From the NCBI GenBank assembly GCA_014871385.1, contig CM026433.1, positions 8,083,930-8,147,929 on the forward strand: a DNA stretch of 64,000 nucleotides, given 5' to 3'. Made by a program: the position numbers and the translations under genes. The notes beneath the pieces are model-generated. The model was not told where the DNA came from, ran no database searches, and saw only the letters and a program-made list of their open reading frames with translations. This document shows positions 24,470-38,500 of this stretch, piece by piece (the stretch's first letter is position 1; each line of letters opens with the position of its first letter). The stretch comes from Ceratodon purpureus (Eukaryota > Streptophyta > Bryopsida > Pseudoditrichales > Ditrichaceae).

Positions 24470-27400
24470 TTAAAACTAAGTTATAGTTAAGGCGATTCCA
24501 ATAATAATAATTTTAAAATTATGTGGTGGTTTTTTTATCAAACCATGTTAAAGGCAACTATGGTGATACTAGAAATATAGTTAAAGAGTTGAAGTTGGAA
24601 TAATTACAATTTTTTTGAAATTTTAAAAATAATTGATTATACCAAAATTCTTCAAACTTAATTATAGAATGTGAATGTTACAATAGACATGTTACTATTA
24701 AAATTTAAAGAAAAAACACTAAAAGTCAATCACCTTCATTTGACATTGTTGTATTTAACAATTCTAAAACACTTAGTAAATTGATTATCATGGGAACGGC
24801 TTCAAAAGAGAAATTTCCCTCAAGAAAAAACTAAATAATTTTTTTTTCTAAATTACATAATGTATAATATCATTCATAACATGGGAACAAAATATGTTCT
24901 TTTAGCATATCTTCTTCCAAATCACCCGAACTTCTTTTATTTTGTTAGGTTTTTAAACAAGACATTGGAAATTTTTTCCAGTTGTTGTACAAAAATGTAT
25001 TGTTGTAACATATGTATCATGTAGATTTACTTTAATTATTTGAAGTAGCAATGTCAAATTTTCAAGATAGTCTTTTGTATATTATTGAGAACATGAATTG
25101 ATAAAAATCAACAATGTAAATGTTTTAGCACATTGTAAGTATTTAGTTTTTTTAAACATTATTGTATATTATAGAAGCTATCAATTTATACTCTTGAGGT
25201 AGTTTTCTTTGTAAACTAGAAGAAGAAAATCAAAAGCATATTATATGAAATGAAGCAATTGAATTTGTGAAAGAAAAGGCAGTTGAATAATGGCACAAAT
25301 GGAAATTTATTGTCAAAATTTATCGATGAAAAGACAAAGATTAGTTGTATTTATTTGAAATATCAAAGGTAAGCTATTAATCCTATATTTTTATACTCCT
25401 CTATAATTTTATAATAATATTAAATAAATTGAAAATTATGTTAGAAATTAGGTTTGTGAAATTATTGTGAAATTTAATAGAGATGGAATTGTGGTCTTTT
25501 ATTGAATGAAAAATGATTTTGAATTTTTTTTGTGTATATAAGAAAGAGCTAGATCACGTAATTATAACACATGCATAAATTATACATACAATTTCTTCAT
25601 TTGTTGTCAACATTATTTTTTTAATACTTTTTAAGTTTAAATTATCAAAACCTTCATTGTGTCAAGTAACCTAACTATTCTACAAAATTAATGAAGAGAC
25701 TTACATTTAGGGTTTCAAATACCATAAATTTAGGACACGTTATTATGTTGAGTACATGTATATGTAATTTGATAAACCCTATACTTATTTTTAATAGTTA
25801 TTGGCAAATAGATTGTTGTTTTCAAGTTTCAACGTCGATTTATTTTCTTAGTATATAAAAGCACAATATTTGAATTTTCAAATTTTAGCGTTTTAAAACA
25901 TTACATAATTATGTACAGATATACTCTCCAAATAAATTCACAACCTTAAAGCATCATGTTTGAACGGTAGATTGGGAATTGTAACTATATATATTGTTTT
26001 TAGATTTTTGCTTTCAATTTTTTTAATTTTTAAGGTCAAAGTTAAATACTATGAAAGAATATGATTTATTCCTTAACATTTTATTGTTGAATAAACAAGT
26101 TTCAATTTAATCACAAATGTAAATATTCTCTCATGCTAATTTCTATAAAAAATCAATTTAAATACTTTAATATGATATTGTTAAAATCCTAAATGTTTTT
26201 CTAAAGTATTAAAAAACTATTTTAGGATTTTTAAAATATACACTAAGATTTAAGAATACATTTCTTAGGGTTTAAGGATTGTATTTTTAGGATTTTAAAC
26301 CATGTATTTTAGGTTTTAAAAATATGTATATTAAAATTTAAAGGTATGTATTCAAAATAATAGAGTATGTATTCGAAGATCTAATTATTCTGATCTAAGA
26401 TCTATGTATTTCTATTCAAGTTGTCTCATTTGTCTACCAGCAACATGTTCACATAAAGTATTTATTATAATCTAGAAATTATAAAATAAAATTAAAATTT
26501 TCTAAATTCAATATATATTCGATTATTTATGTATCAATGCGATTGTGGATTTTTTTTTCCATAAGTGTATAATTTTAACATATTTTAACATATACAATTA
26601 TTTGAATCTATTTTACCCCTTTGTTTTCATTATCATAAAAGATTATTTTGAATCTTAAATTTCTTAAATTTTGACATATTTTCAAAACAATTTAATACCT
26701 TTACAAATGAAACTAGCAAATACATTGTGATTCAATTTACTACATAATAGTTGAATTAGTTTATGTAGAGATTATTGAGCGCATTGGTAGAACTATAAAT
26801 CATGGTTGGATTCCATGATTTTCAACATTCTTTTTAAAAGTAGTCAAATTGTTTCAAACCCTTCATTATTTAATAATAAAAATAAAATATTATGATTATT
26901 TCGAATTTTTGTCAACAAACATTAGTACACATTCAACACCAATATTTTAGATTTCTATAGAATAATGTGTTTCTTTTAAAACTATGGCTCTATGTCATTT
27001 ATAAACAATCTTTAATTTTTAGTAGATATTTTTTAGTTTTTTCAACATGCAAATACTAAAAAATTGTTGAAATTAAAATATTTCAATACTTATGTGGCAC
27101 TTCAATATTAATTTAACGTAATTATTTTATCTATATAGATATGTGCAATTATTCATCCAGACATTGCACTTTATTGGTAAAAAAACAATAACAATTATAA
27201 TTCAAAAAAGGTTTTAAAAAATATATAGACATTATTATTATCTATACAATCTTTTGAAACAAATTAAAATATTCCACTTGATTTTTCAATCCAATAAATC
27301 ATAATTTCAATGCATGTTAATATTTTTGGAGAACTTTCAAGGTATGATAATGCATATAGAAAAATGTCACTATGTTTGATCTATAATGTAATATCAAATA

Positions 27401-27552
27401 AATAATTTATTAAAGCATTGAATTAAAAATGCCAAACTATATTGTATTTCTTTGGAATTCAAAACATTATATCAATTTATTAGTTGTGTACCATTACATA
27501 ATTGAATAATGGCATTGCTTATATATATACAATATGTTATTTAGTATATGGT

Positions 27553-27881
27553 ATTAGAGTTATCTTTAAATGAATTTGGTATTTAACATGGATACCATGA
27601 ATTTTATTAAACATAATCTTATATGCTTGCTCTGAATAGTTAATAAACATAAAAAGCTTGGTGGTCTTTAAACTTAGGAATAATTAATTTTTAAGGATCA
27701 AACAAAATCAAAACTAGTTTTTCTTGATTTAAAAAACCACCAAGATTTTACACGTCAAGCACAATGAGACTTAGAAGCTCTTCTATGCCTCTCAACCATT
27801 TGAAGTAAACAATAATAATACAACAAAACATAAGTATAGTATCTTTAAAACCTCAAGGTGTCTTTAAGGATAACTCTATTG
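27553..27881. mobile_element. Putative MITE, family with a copy at 40923-41163
   Basis: The left end ATTAGAGTTATCTTTAAA is matched in inverse orientation on the right by a sequence whose complement reads CAATAGAGTTATCCTTAAAG. An internal inverted repeat, CTTGGTGG/CCACCAAG, brackets about 95 bp. A sequence in a dynein intron shares ends and the CTTGGTGG block. No target duplication was identified. Confidence 0.4.
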
Positions 27882-28547
27882 TTAAGTACATGATAGTGTT
27901 TGGTTGTATTGAATGAAGTTGTAATAATAAACTATAAAAATATGAAATAATTATTGATACGTAATGTATATATTGAATTGCAAATGTTGATTTTGCATGT
28001 ATGGAATATGTTCAAATCTTAAATTTCATAAACCCTGATGCAATGAACAGTTTTTTATATCACTAGCTTTTGTAGAATTTCAATAGTGGGAATTATTATA
28101 ATTTTATTTACATATTCTATTTAATATAATACAAGATAGAACACTAAATCAATTATAAATTATATTATAAATTAGTACTTTAGATATTTTTCAAGCAAAA
28201 ACTTTTGTTGAAATGTTTTTTATGAAGCTTCTCAAATTTGAGTTATATTTTATCAGGATGAGAATTTTATTATAATCCTTTTGTATACATATTCATCAAT
28301 ATGACGCTCGATTTCTTTGAAGCATTTGAGATATCATTGGAAAAAAGGAGAACTGTAAAAATACCTACATCCAAATATTATTAAATTAATTTGATGATTA
28401 CTATTCATACTTAAATATGAAAAGATTAAAATAATATTTCTAGAATTTTATTGATTTTGTTTGAAGTATAATTTTTTCACACTATATTTTTTTAAATTTC
28501 TATTTCAGGAAATAAAGGCCTTTTTACCCAATGAAACACCCTCTATT

Positions 28548-31500
28548 ATGAGCGATGAAATGATCTTTACAAGATCAATCATTGCTAAAGCGGATAGAGA
28601 AAGATATAAGTATTTGCCTTCAAAGAGAATAGCATCATTATACTCGTAAGAAAAAAATATATTTAAAAATTGCTTTCAATATCCTATTATTATAAACAAT
28701 TCAATTGTAACTGAACAATTTGATTAATAGTTTGGTGCACATATTAATCTTTTATAGAAATTTTAAACTTAATACAATAAATCAAATAAAAACCAAATAA
28801 ATTTTGATGGTATGAATTTAATTATTTTAGAGCTGGAACACAATCTTTTGGCATTCAACCAATCAAAAGATATAAACATTATATTCCTCCACATGATATC
28901 AAATTTGACCATTGGCGGACTCCTTTAGATCGAAATATTGAATGGAAATCACAAGATTTTCATGATGCAATAGATAAAATTGAACCATATAAATATGCAA
29001 GACGCAATTCTGTTGAAAAAACAAAAAAAACAGAATCTAAAGAGAATACAAGTTACAAATCTTCACCTATTATATCTTCTAAAGAGTTTAATATTGAATC
29101 GAGTGTAGAAGCTAAAAAATCCAATACAAAGAAAACTGAGTCTTCTCCAAGTAATGTTGGTATTGTAGAAGATGACAAGGTATTAATATTAATTATATAG
29201 AGTAGGTTCTATTATATTTTTAATATGCAATGATATTTTTTTATTTGGAGTATTTTTTATTCAAAATTCAAAATCATATTAATTAATACATAATATTAAA
29301 TTTAAAGGTTGATAAAAAAGACATTCCACTTGATTTATTTTACATAGAAGATAAATCCTCATCACATGATCAAAAACCAATGGAAATTCAAATCAGTTAC
29401 TATCCTCAACCAAATGTTGTTCATAGTCCTCGAAGTAAGAGAGCAGCAAGAAAACGACCAAAACCATTAGATCCAGACAAAATTCAAAATCTTGTAGATA
29501 GTGTATTGAGATATCAATTTTATTTAGACGGAAGTGTTCATGATAAATTTATTACTCCTCTACGTGAAGCATGGCTAACAAAAGCAACAAGATACATTGG
29601 CCAATATTCAAGACATATGGTATCGGCTGACGTTTATCATGAAACTATGATTACAGTTGTTGGAGAACTTAATAAAGTATATAAGCGAAGCATGCGCCAA
29701 GCTATTCTTGAATATGTTTTAGAGGTAGATAAATTCACAAGATCTTAAATATGTATTATCTACCAATTAATATATTCATTAATGGGCTTGTTGATTTGAT
29801 TTATAATAAACTCAAAATTTTCAAAAATGAATTATCATAAAATACTAATTGAAATAGAAGTATCATTTGATTTTATGAACTAATTTCAATAATTCCTTTA
29901 ATTATCCAATATAATGCATTAAAATGAGACAATGGCTTAAGTTCATAGGTATGACTAAATCTAATAAAAATAAAATTTTAAATTTATTCATTACTTGAAG
30001 AAATGATATATTACTTAAAAATCAATTAAAGTACTTATGCCACCTATTTTAATTCTCAAAATTAAATTTGACTTTGGATGGTTGCACAGTACAATCGCCT
30101 TCTTTTAAAATTTCAAATCCACTATTTTGGAATGTGTATATCTTATACATCAAAATACAATTTTTCAATTTTTTTAGAATTCAAGATTAAATAGACCGTT
30201 TAGTTCTTGAAAGAGAAATTTGAAAAACCCCTCCATTACAAAAATTCATCAAAGTGTAAGAATATGATGTTTTATAATAGAGTATTTTTTATCCTACCTT
30301 CAGCAAAGCAGAGTTTAAAAATTGAATAATGAATATATTTTAAATTAATTGATAGTACTTTAAAAAAAATTGTTTTCCTCCATCCTATTCCAGGAATTCT
30401 GAAATATAATAGCAATAATTCCAAGCATCAAAAATATTATTTTTCTAATTTGTTTTGAAAAAAAATCTATTTTAGACTTAGTTAGGCTTGCTTTTAACTA
30501 TATTTCTAATGACTATATTATATTAATTTATTGTAATTATGTGATTCATTAAATTTTTAAAAAGTTAATGTAATTTGATTTAAGAAAGGAATTTTGCATC
30601 TAATAAACAAAAACAACTCAAGGCATGAAATGATATGTTTTTTTGGTAGAGTACTTGGTATACAATTATATTTACACTAGGTTTAGGTAACCATAGTGTG
30701 CAATTAATATCTTTTATATTAATATAAAGGATATATTTAATCATTTAGAAATTTTTCAAGACATTGTAGGACGCAGAACAAAGAAAAGAGTTACAAATGG
30801 AAGGCATTGAAAACGTACTACGACCAATATGTACCGGATTTATTGGACCGGATAACACTGTTCAAATTTTACCTCAATCGTGGCGTAACGCAGTTGCAAA
30901 AGCTTTGGATTCAGTATCAAGAATAATGAATAGATTGCTTCCAATTTCTATTGAAATGGAATCACATTGGGCGAGGATGTATGGAAGTAGACTTATAATC
31001 AATATTGAAACCGTGGAAGTTTATGACCAACTTCCTTTAGACTTGAAGTCATTTGTTGCCGAACAAAAAAGCCGTGCTGATGATAAGAGGTTGTTTATCT
31101 TTATATGATTTTATAAAATATGTGATTTAGATTACATTAATATTAAAATATATTATTCAATAATTTTTGAATCATTAAATTCAATTTGGAAGCTTTCAAA
31201 TTTATTTAAATCTAAATTAATTATATCTTGTGATTTATTGATAATATATTTTAAAGTGTATTAAGGTCATGGATTCAAGGGCCAAATTAAAGTTTTACAG
31301 CATGGACTAGTATGTTTGTTTGTCATGCCAATTGCAATAAAAAATTATAATTTTTTACTAGGTGAAGAAGTTGATTTAACCATCAATTTAGGGTCTAAAA
31401 TATTTATTTATGATTAAATTATTTTTAACAATATTATTTTTAACCATAATATCTAATATGAAAAATCTATATATAGATGAATGCATTCATATAATACATT

Positions 31501-34500
31501 TATGAGTGGATCAAACATTGATATTTGAATTTTCATAGAGAAGCAATTTTGAAGGAATATATTCCATGGCTTGCTGATAAATTTGTATATGCAATACCTT
31601 TGAATATTGATGAACGTGGATTTCACGATGCTATGGCTATACAAATTGGAAATCAAATTCGTCGCTTAGTTCAAGAGTCAATAATTTCTATAGTTAGGTA
31701 CTATATATTTTTTTTATTATATATTCCAATATATCTTATTGAAAAATATAAATTTAATTCTAATATTACTTTTTGGATTAAAAAAAAATATGAGTTATTT
31801 GATGACAATAATCCAAAATTTATATTATAGGTTTTTAACAAAGTACAAATTTGATCCAAAAGCCACTTTTGGTAAAGAATCATTATATGGATATAGTCCA
31901 GAAACATTGAAACGTTTATTTGGATTTATTCCAAGAACAAAAGATGAACCATCTTCTAAAGATCACAATTCTCCTCCATTCTTTATTAATCTTAAAAATG
32001 ATATGGGAAAATTTAGGTATTATTACGTCAAACTTTCATATCTTCTATAACTTAAAATCGTAGATTTATATCAAAACTATGTTTTCATTTAATCCAATTA
32101 AAATTCTATACAATGTTATTCCTACTATGCAGTACTGAGCCATCATTTAAAGAAATAGAAGATCAACTTACAAGTGTTATTGATTATATTGTAATCCAAT
32201 CACAAGGTATTGTACGTGTTGATAGTAATAAAATTGAGCCATCAAAATCAATACTTCCACATATCAAACTTGATGATGAAATAGTGATTGTTGCTAAAGA
32301 CATTATTAGACAGGTTTTATTTACTTTTCATTTTTAAAACATATAGTTCAATATAAAAAACCACTAATCTTAAAATTATTAGTTTTTTAGAATTAAACTC
32401 TATCAAAATATTGGATTTGTAAAAGTATTTGACTTGAATTTCTACTTATGAGATGCAGGTTGTTCAATCTAATGTTCCAGGGCCGCAAAAAATTATGGAT
32501 CATTATAAAGATTTTAAAGATCTATTTATATTAGATATAAATCAATTCATGAAAGAATTTTCAATGCTTGAACAACCATTATCAGGATACACTGAACAAG
32601 TAGATGAATTCCATGCGAGAGCTTTGGAAGCCGAAAAGCATTCAGCTAATGTTATTGATAGTACACTTGTAAGATGTATAGTCACCGGTTTCAAACAAAG
32701 CTTTATTGATCGAGCAGAAGAAGTTTGTACAAGGCTCAAGAACCATGTACAACCGCATTTTTTTATAACCATATTTAAATAATTATGTAATAATCTACAC
32801 ATTATACATTATAACATTGAATGTTAAAGAGGTTGAATAAAAGGCATTAGAATCCAATTCATTCATTATTAGGATAATCATTTAAAACTCAATTGGTATT
32901 TTTATTTTTTTTAAAATACCAGGTTTTAGACGCATTTAACAAATCAAACAAAGAAATTGTTGATAAATATAATTACATAGCTGAGTATATTGCAATGGAA
33001 CCCACAACTGTTGAAGAAGCTACTTCTCTTAAAAAGTTTGTCATGATCTTATTCTTTTTCAATTCAATACATATATTATCCAATGTTATAGTAATATTAT
33101 ACATGTATTTTTTTGTATATGTTTTTGATTTAAAATTTGTATAATCTTATAATTATTTTTGATGAATTTTATCAGATTTTGGTCAGGTGCTGCAAATGAA
33201 ATGTCGTTATTAGAAAGAATGACCCTAGAAAATAAAATAAGAGAGGCTTGGCTAGAAGGTGTAATTCATCCAATTCCAGATGATGACTTTGCGGTAATGG
33301 TTGCGGGAATGGAATGGCCTAAGCGCGTAAGAACAATACTCAATGTCCATCAAAAAAGAATACAAGATGAGTATGACCATTATGAAGGTGCTTTCAAGAA
33401 AAAACGTACTGAATTTCAAGCTCTTCTAGATAGGTACATATCAATTATTTTAAGTGAATCGTAATCGGATGTCATTTAATGAATATTACAATTTTGTTTT
33501 TAATTGTATTTATCTTCAAATTATGTTTAAATGAAATGAACATTTTAGATTTATAGATTATTGATATTTTGACTTTGAAGTTATGAGGATCAAATCAAGA
33601 TATTTGCAACTTATGGAGACATTGAGATGGCAGCAAAGCTGGGAAAAGATATGCGGGTAGGCTTTTAAGTACAACCAATTTTTTTTTTTTAATAGGAGTA
33701 TATGAAATTATTTATATTTCAAACATAAGACATTGAATTATAATATTAAAAATCAATGCAAGTGTTTGAGCAAAGCATGTGTTTGAAGCTTAAGTAAACC
33801 ATAATGGTCCTTTATAGTAGTTTTTGTTGGTCAAAATTTCTTTTCCAAAACATTATTATATAGCTTTTGAAAGATTGTCGTTATGTACTACAATAATGGA
33901 CTCTCACCTAATCCATACCAAGGTGTTGTTCCAGTTTATGTCAACTATAACCATGGTCTTATTGAGAGTCCTTCAACTTGTCTTCTAACCCAATCTTTAA
34001 CTTCTATAATGTAAATTCAAGTTTGGCACCTAACTGATTAAGTCTATACAACAATGTCCGTCTTCGTAGCATTAGGTGAACATTTTTTTAAATATTCTTT
34101 TGAATTCCCCACTTGGTTCATAAGTAATATAGAATTCTCCTTCCAAGCAAATATTTCAATTCATCCTTTTCTTTTACCTTCATTGAACCTTTTCCTTGTC
34201 CAAATTTCCTACACAATTGAAGCATCTATTTAGGCATTTTCCTCTACACATTCTACATAGAAAAACAATACATTTTTGAACCTTTGAAGTAAATAGAAAA
34301 TATCATTCAAAATAAAAACGATGAGAAATTATTCAAAACCTCCAAAAACTTTCACACCAGCAATTATCATTTTCAGATTATATTATGGAATTTATTTTGA
34401 ACATGCAATCCATATGACATTGTACCATAAACTATTAAAATTAACAAAAATTTAACAAATTCATGACTTGAACCTTGCATTCATATTTTATATATTCACT

Positions 34501-35565
34501 ACATTACTTTATTTTGTGGAAAAATATTTTAGGCTATGCATAAAGGACTAGAAGGTGCAAATGATGTTGCTGATAATATAAATGCTGAAGAGCTGATGTT
34601 TGGCATGCCTTTGACAAAGTTTCCGCAAATTCAAGTATTAACAAGTGCAATTGTACCATTTTTTCAATTGTGGACCATTGCGGATGCTTTTAAAGTTAAT
34701 GAAGAACATTGGATGACAGCAAAGCTAAATACTCTAGATTCTGAGAAAATTGAAAATGAGGTTAATATTTGTTGATTTAGTTCATAAAATGGTTTTAAAT
34801 TTGTACTTTCAATTTATTTTTTTGATAATGTAAAAACATTATTATATTTCTATGTAGTTCATAAAATTTTATAAATTTTATATAAAATAAAATAATTGAT
34901 TGAAAAGTCATGATTTTGATCTAGAATTTCATTTTGACTACATTTTGACGACAATTTCATTTTAAAACTCGTGATTTCAAATTAATATAATTAATGATAT
35001 ATAAATCTTGTTTAATTTCTATGTATTTTACGAAATCAATAATTTTAAATAATGATTCAAAAATAAAATTATTGAATAAAAAACTTATAAAAATAAAATT
35101 ATTCTACAATTTTGTTTTGATTACTAGGTTATGAATTGGTTTCGAGTGGTATTCAAATTGGTTCGATCATTTGAAGACAAATTACCTGAACCATTAAAAG
35201 TTGCAACTCAGTTAAAAACAAACATTGAGAGATTTAAGGAAACTTTACCTTTATTTCAATGTTTGTGCAATCCAGGTTTACCCACCTGCTATGTCATTTG
35301 TATAAGATACAGGTTTTAAAAAATATACAATGATTTCAAATTTAGAGTATAAATTTATGAAATTATTTGAGGATAAATTAATTGATGCATTGAAAACATA
35401 TTTATATATATTTATGTTTCAAAATGTATTATATGATAGTAAATTACGTGATTATCTTGAATTGTAGGATTAAGACCAAGACATTTTGTTAAAATATCGG
35501 AAGTAGTTGGATTTGAAGTAAGAAATGATGATGCCACACATTTTCGGCAATTATTACGGCTTAAT
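28548..35565 (+). other. Dynein stem (exons 1-14)
   Basis: Exons 28548-28645 (open to 28509), 28831-29179, 29308-29724, 30770-31089, 31539-31697, 31831-32016, 32133-32313, 32459-32746, 32923-33035, 33176-33433, 33581-33656, 34533-34760, 35128-35275, 35468-35565. This is the N-terminal tail, which binds intermediate or light chains and the doublet. After a Lys/Ser/Glu-rich low-complexity part in exon 2, the helical stem begins. Sequence conservation in this region is low across dyneins; continuity of frame and splice sites is the main support. The donor after exon 8 (CAT/GTACAA) is the least certain. Confidence 0.85.
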
Positions 35566-38500
35566 GTAAGTAGAAAATCAAATCTCAAATATGAACATAA
35601 TAAAATTCCAAATGAAATAATTGCACAAGAATATTCTTCATGTATTTAAATTTAAACTTGATATTTAAAAAAATTGAAATGACACTTACTTTTAGAAAAT
35701 GACGTCTTTTATATTTGAAGTATAATTTTTTTAAATAGATGTAATTCGATTTTTTTGATTGAATGATGTTATATATATATCTAATTGGTTACATTTAATA
35801 ACAGACATTATAATAAATTGATTAGGTTCATGAGCATATTACAAAATTACAAGAAATAAGTGAGTTTGGAAGTAAGGAATATTCATTGGAACGAGCTCTT
35901 GCTCAAATGGAAAGTGATTGGCAACCTTTGATATTTGAGGTATATAAATCTATTTCTACAGTACCACAGCAAGGCCAATTTCTTTTTAGCAAAAATCAAT
36001 AAATGTGACCTCAAGGGGCTTTAAAATAGCTATTTAAAAAAACTAAAAATCCTTCATTGTTTTATTCATTTCATTTGTTTATTATTATTTATAAATAAGT
36101 TTTACGCGGCCTTGCTAAGGTTCTATGATTACAAATCAATATTTAAAAAAAAAATTGTAAAGAAGAACTTGCAAAGCTATAAATCAGTTCTTCAATTTGA
36201 AAATAACGATCATTTAAAATTTATATAAAAAATTGCATAGTTATGTTTTTGTGATATTTTATTTTATATAAGTATATAATGTACTTCAATAAAGTATTAC
36301 TAAATATCTAACATTAAATATTCAAATATAGTATTCATTATACAAAAATACGGGATGCAACATTCTTAAAGGTGGGCCAATTGAAGAAGCACAATTATTA
36401 TTGGATGAACACATTGTCAAAACACAAAATATGTTGGCATCACCCTTTGCTGCACCTTTTGAAGAACATTTAACTAGATGGTTGAACTCAGTAAGTATAA
36501 CATAAAAGATTTATTAATCATGTATTTTAAAATTGAATAAAAAAATTGAATAAAAAAATCATTCGGTTATAATCTTTTCATTTCTCATGTAATCTAAATA
36601 GATATAACATGAATTGTTTCACACTCGTTCAAGTTTAGGATAATTATAGTTGTATTTTTTACTCGTAGCTTTTATTTTTGGATATTCCCTTTGTGCATAT
36701 TGTTGACAGAGTTATTCTAATTGTTAAACAATGATGTTTTTTTATAGTTGGTAAAATTACAAAAGATTCTATCAGAATGGTTAAGATGTCAAGCGTCATG
36801 GATGTATTTAGAGCCAATTTTTGGATCTCCTGATATTATTGAACAAATGCCACGAGAAGGATCATTGTTTCATGTAACCAACAAAGTATTCCGAGCACTT
36901 ATGGCACATGCTGAAGCCAACTTTCCAAGGATGATGGATGTATGTCATATTATTACTTCAAATACATAATAAAGTATTTTTTTAAGACCATAATTGTATT
37001 ATGATAAATAGCAAGAAATATTAAATGAGGTTTTAAGAAATATGTTTCTATTTAACCATATAGATGCTATACAAAGTATGTTTTTTTTTAAATTCCAGTG
37101 GATTTTTAACATAGGCACCCGCAGATCCTGATCTCCTTGAACAATTATATTCAAGTAATGAAAATCTAGACATTGTACAAAAAGGACTTAATCATTATCT
37201 TGAAACAAAACGATTGGCTTTTCCAAGATTTTTCTTTTTATCTAATGATGAACTATTGGAAATTTTATCGGAGACTAAAGATCCACTTCGAGTGCAACCA
37301 TTTTTAAAGAAGTGTTTCGAAGGCATAAATGCATTAACATTTCAAGAAAACTTGGATATCACTCATATGTTGAGTGTTGAAAAAGAAATTGTTGAGTTTA
37401 CAAGAACTACTAATCCAAGAGCTGCTAAAGGCAATGTTGAACGTTGGCTAATTGAAGTTGAACGCATGATGCGTGAAACATTAAAGGTAGTGGTTGTTTC
37501 AATTTAATGAATAAAAACTCAATGAATAATACATATTAATTAAAAAAATATATAGACATATATAGAAAATTGATCATTATAATTTAGTGTGTTATTTTAT
37601 TATACTATATATAATAATAATAATAAATGATTTAATATAAGATTTTAAGATTATTTTTTGGGATTATTTGTTGTATATCAATAGGTGGTGGTACAACGAG
37701 CAGCCGCGGATTATGCTGTGAAAGAACGTGGGGCATGGATTCTGATATGGCCTGGTATGATTGTATTGTGTGGTTCTCAAATGTATTGGACAAGTGAACT
37801 TGAAGAGGCAGTTGATGCAGATGGTGTCAAAGGTCTTGCAAGATATGAAAAACAATGCACTATGCAATTACAAGAACTAGTTCAACTTGTAAGAAATGGA
37901 TTTATACACAATTGCATAATACAACACTTATGAAAATATTTCTTTCTCCAAATTCTAACATTATTCGAAATTTTACCTATCATTGTTTCATTATTTATAT
38001 CATTTGAAATAGATCATTTATTCTCAATAATTTCATTTAACCCCTAACTATCCTTAAAACCCAAAAAGGGTTTTTGCAAATTTTGGGCAGCCTAGATGGG
38101 GAGGTTAAAAGTAATATTTTTTTTTCAATATTTTTATTGTGTGTTCCCTTTATGGTAAGGTCCATGTAGTAAAATTTTTGAAACCGGATTCCAATTTCAG
38201 AACCTTCATCTAGAAATTTTAGGTTTCAAGTCCAAAACGGGCAATCTAAAATTAGGTCTTTTTAAAAAAACAAAAATTGAAATATGTTCATAACCAAATG
38301 GTCCAAATCACTACTCAAATTCCGTAGTGACTAAAGTCAAAAAGTTTACCAATTTTACAAGGGCAGCCTCCAAAACTTACAAAGACAAGCTTCAAAGTTT
38401 TTAGTAATTTTTTAGTATTTCCTTTAATTTTTTTTCAAAATTCAAGATTTTTGAATTTTTCAAAATCTGATTTTTTTGAAAATTACAAATCTATAAAGGT

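Larger units (their letters stand above)
20502..28508. other. Intergenic region between divergent SF1 and dynein genes
   Basis: Eight kilobases of very AT-rich DNA separate two head-to-head genes, so both promoters should lie here. I saw no convincing coding exon. It contains a (TA)n run, local duplications near 22050-22370, a 0.93 kb TTAA element (23539-24469) and a small inverted-repeat element (27553-27881). Untranslated 5' exons of the dynein gene could be present: the first dynein exon is preceded by a good acceptor ending CTATTTCAG. Confidence 0.55.
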
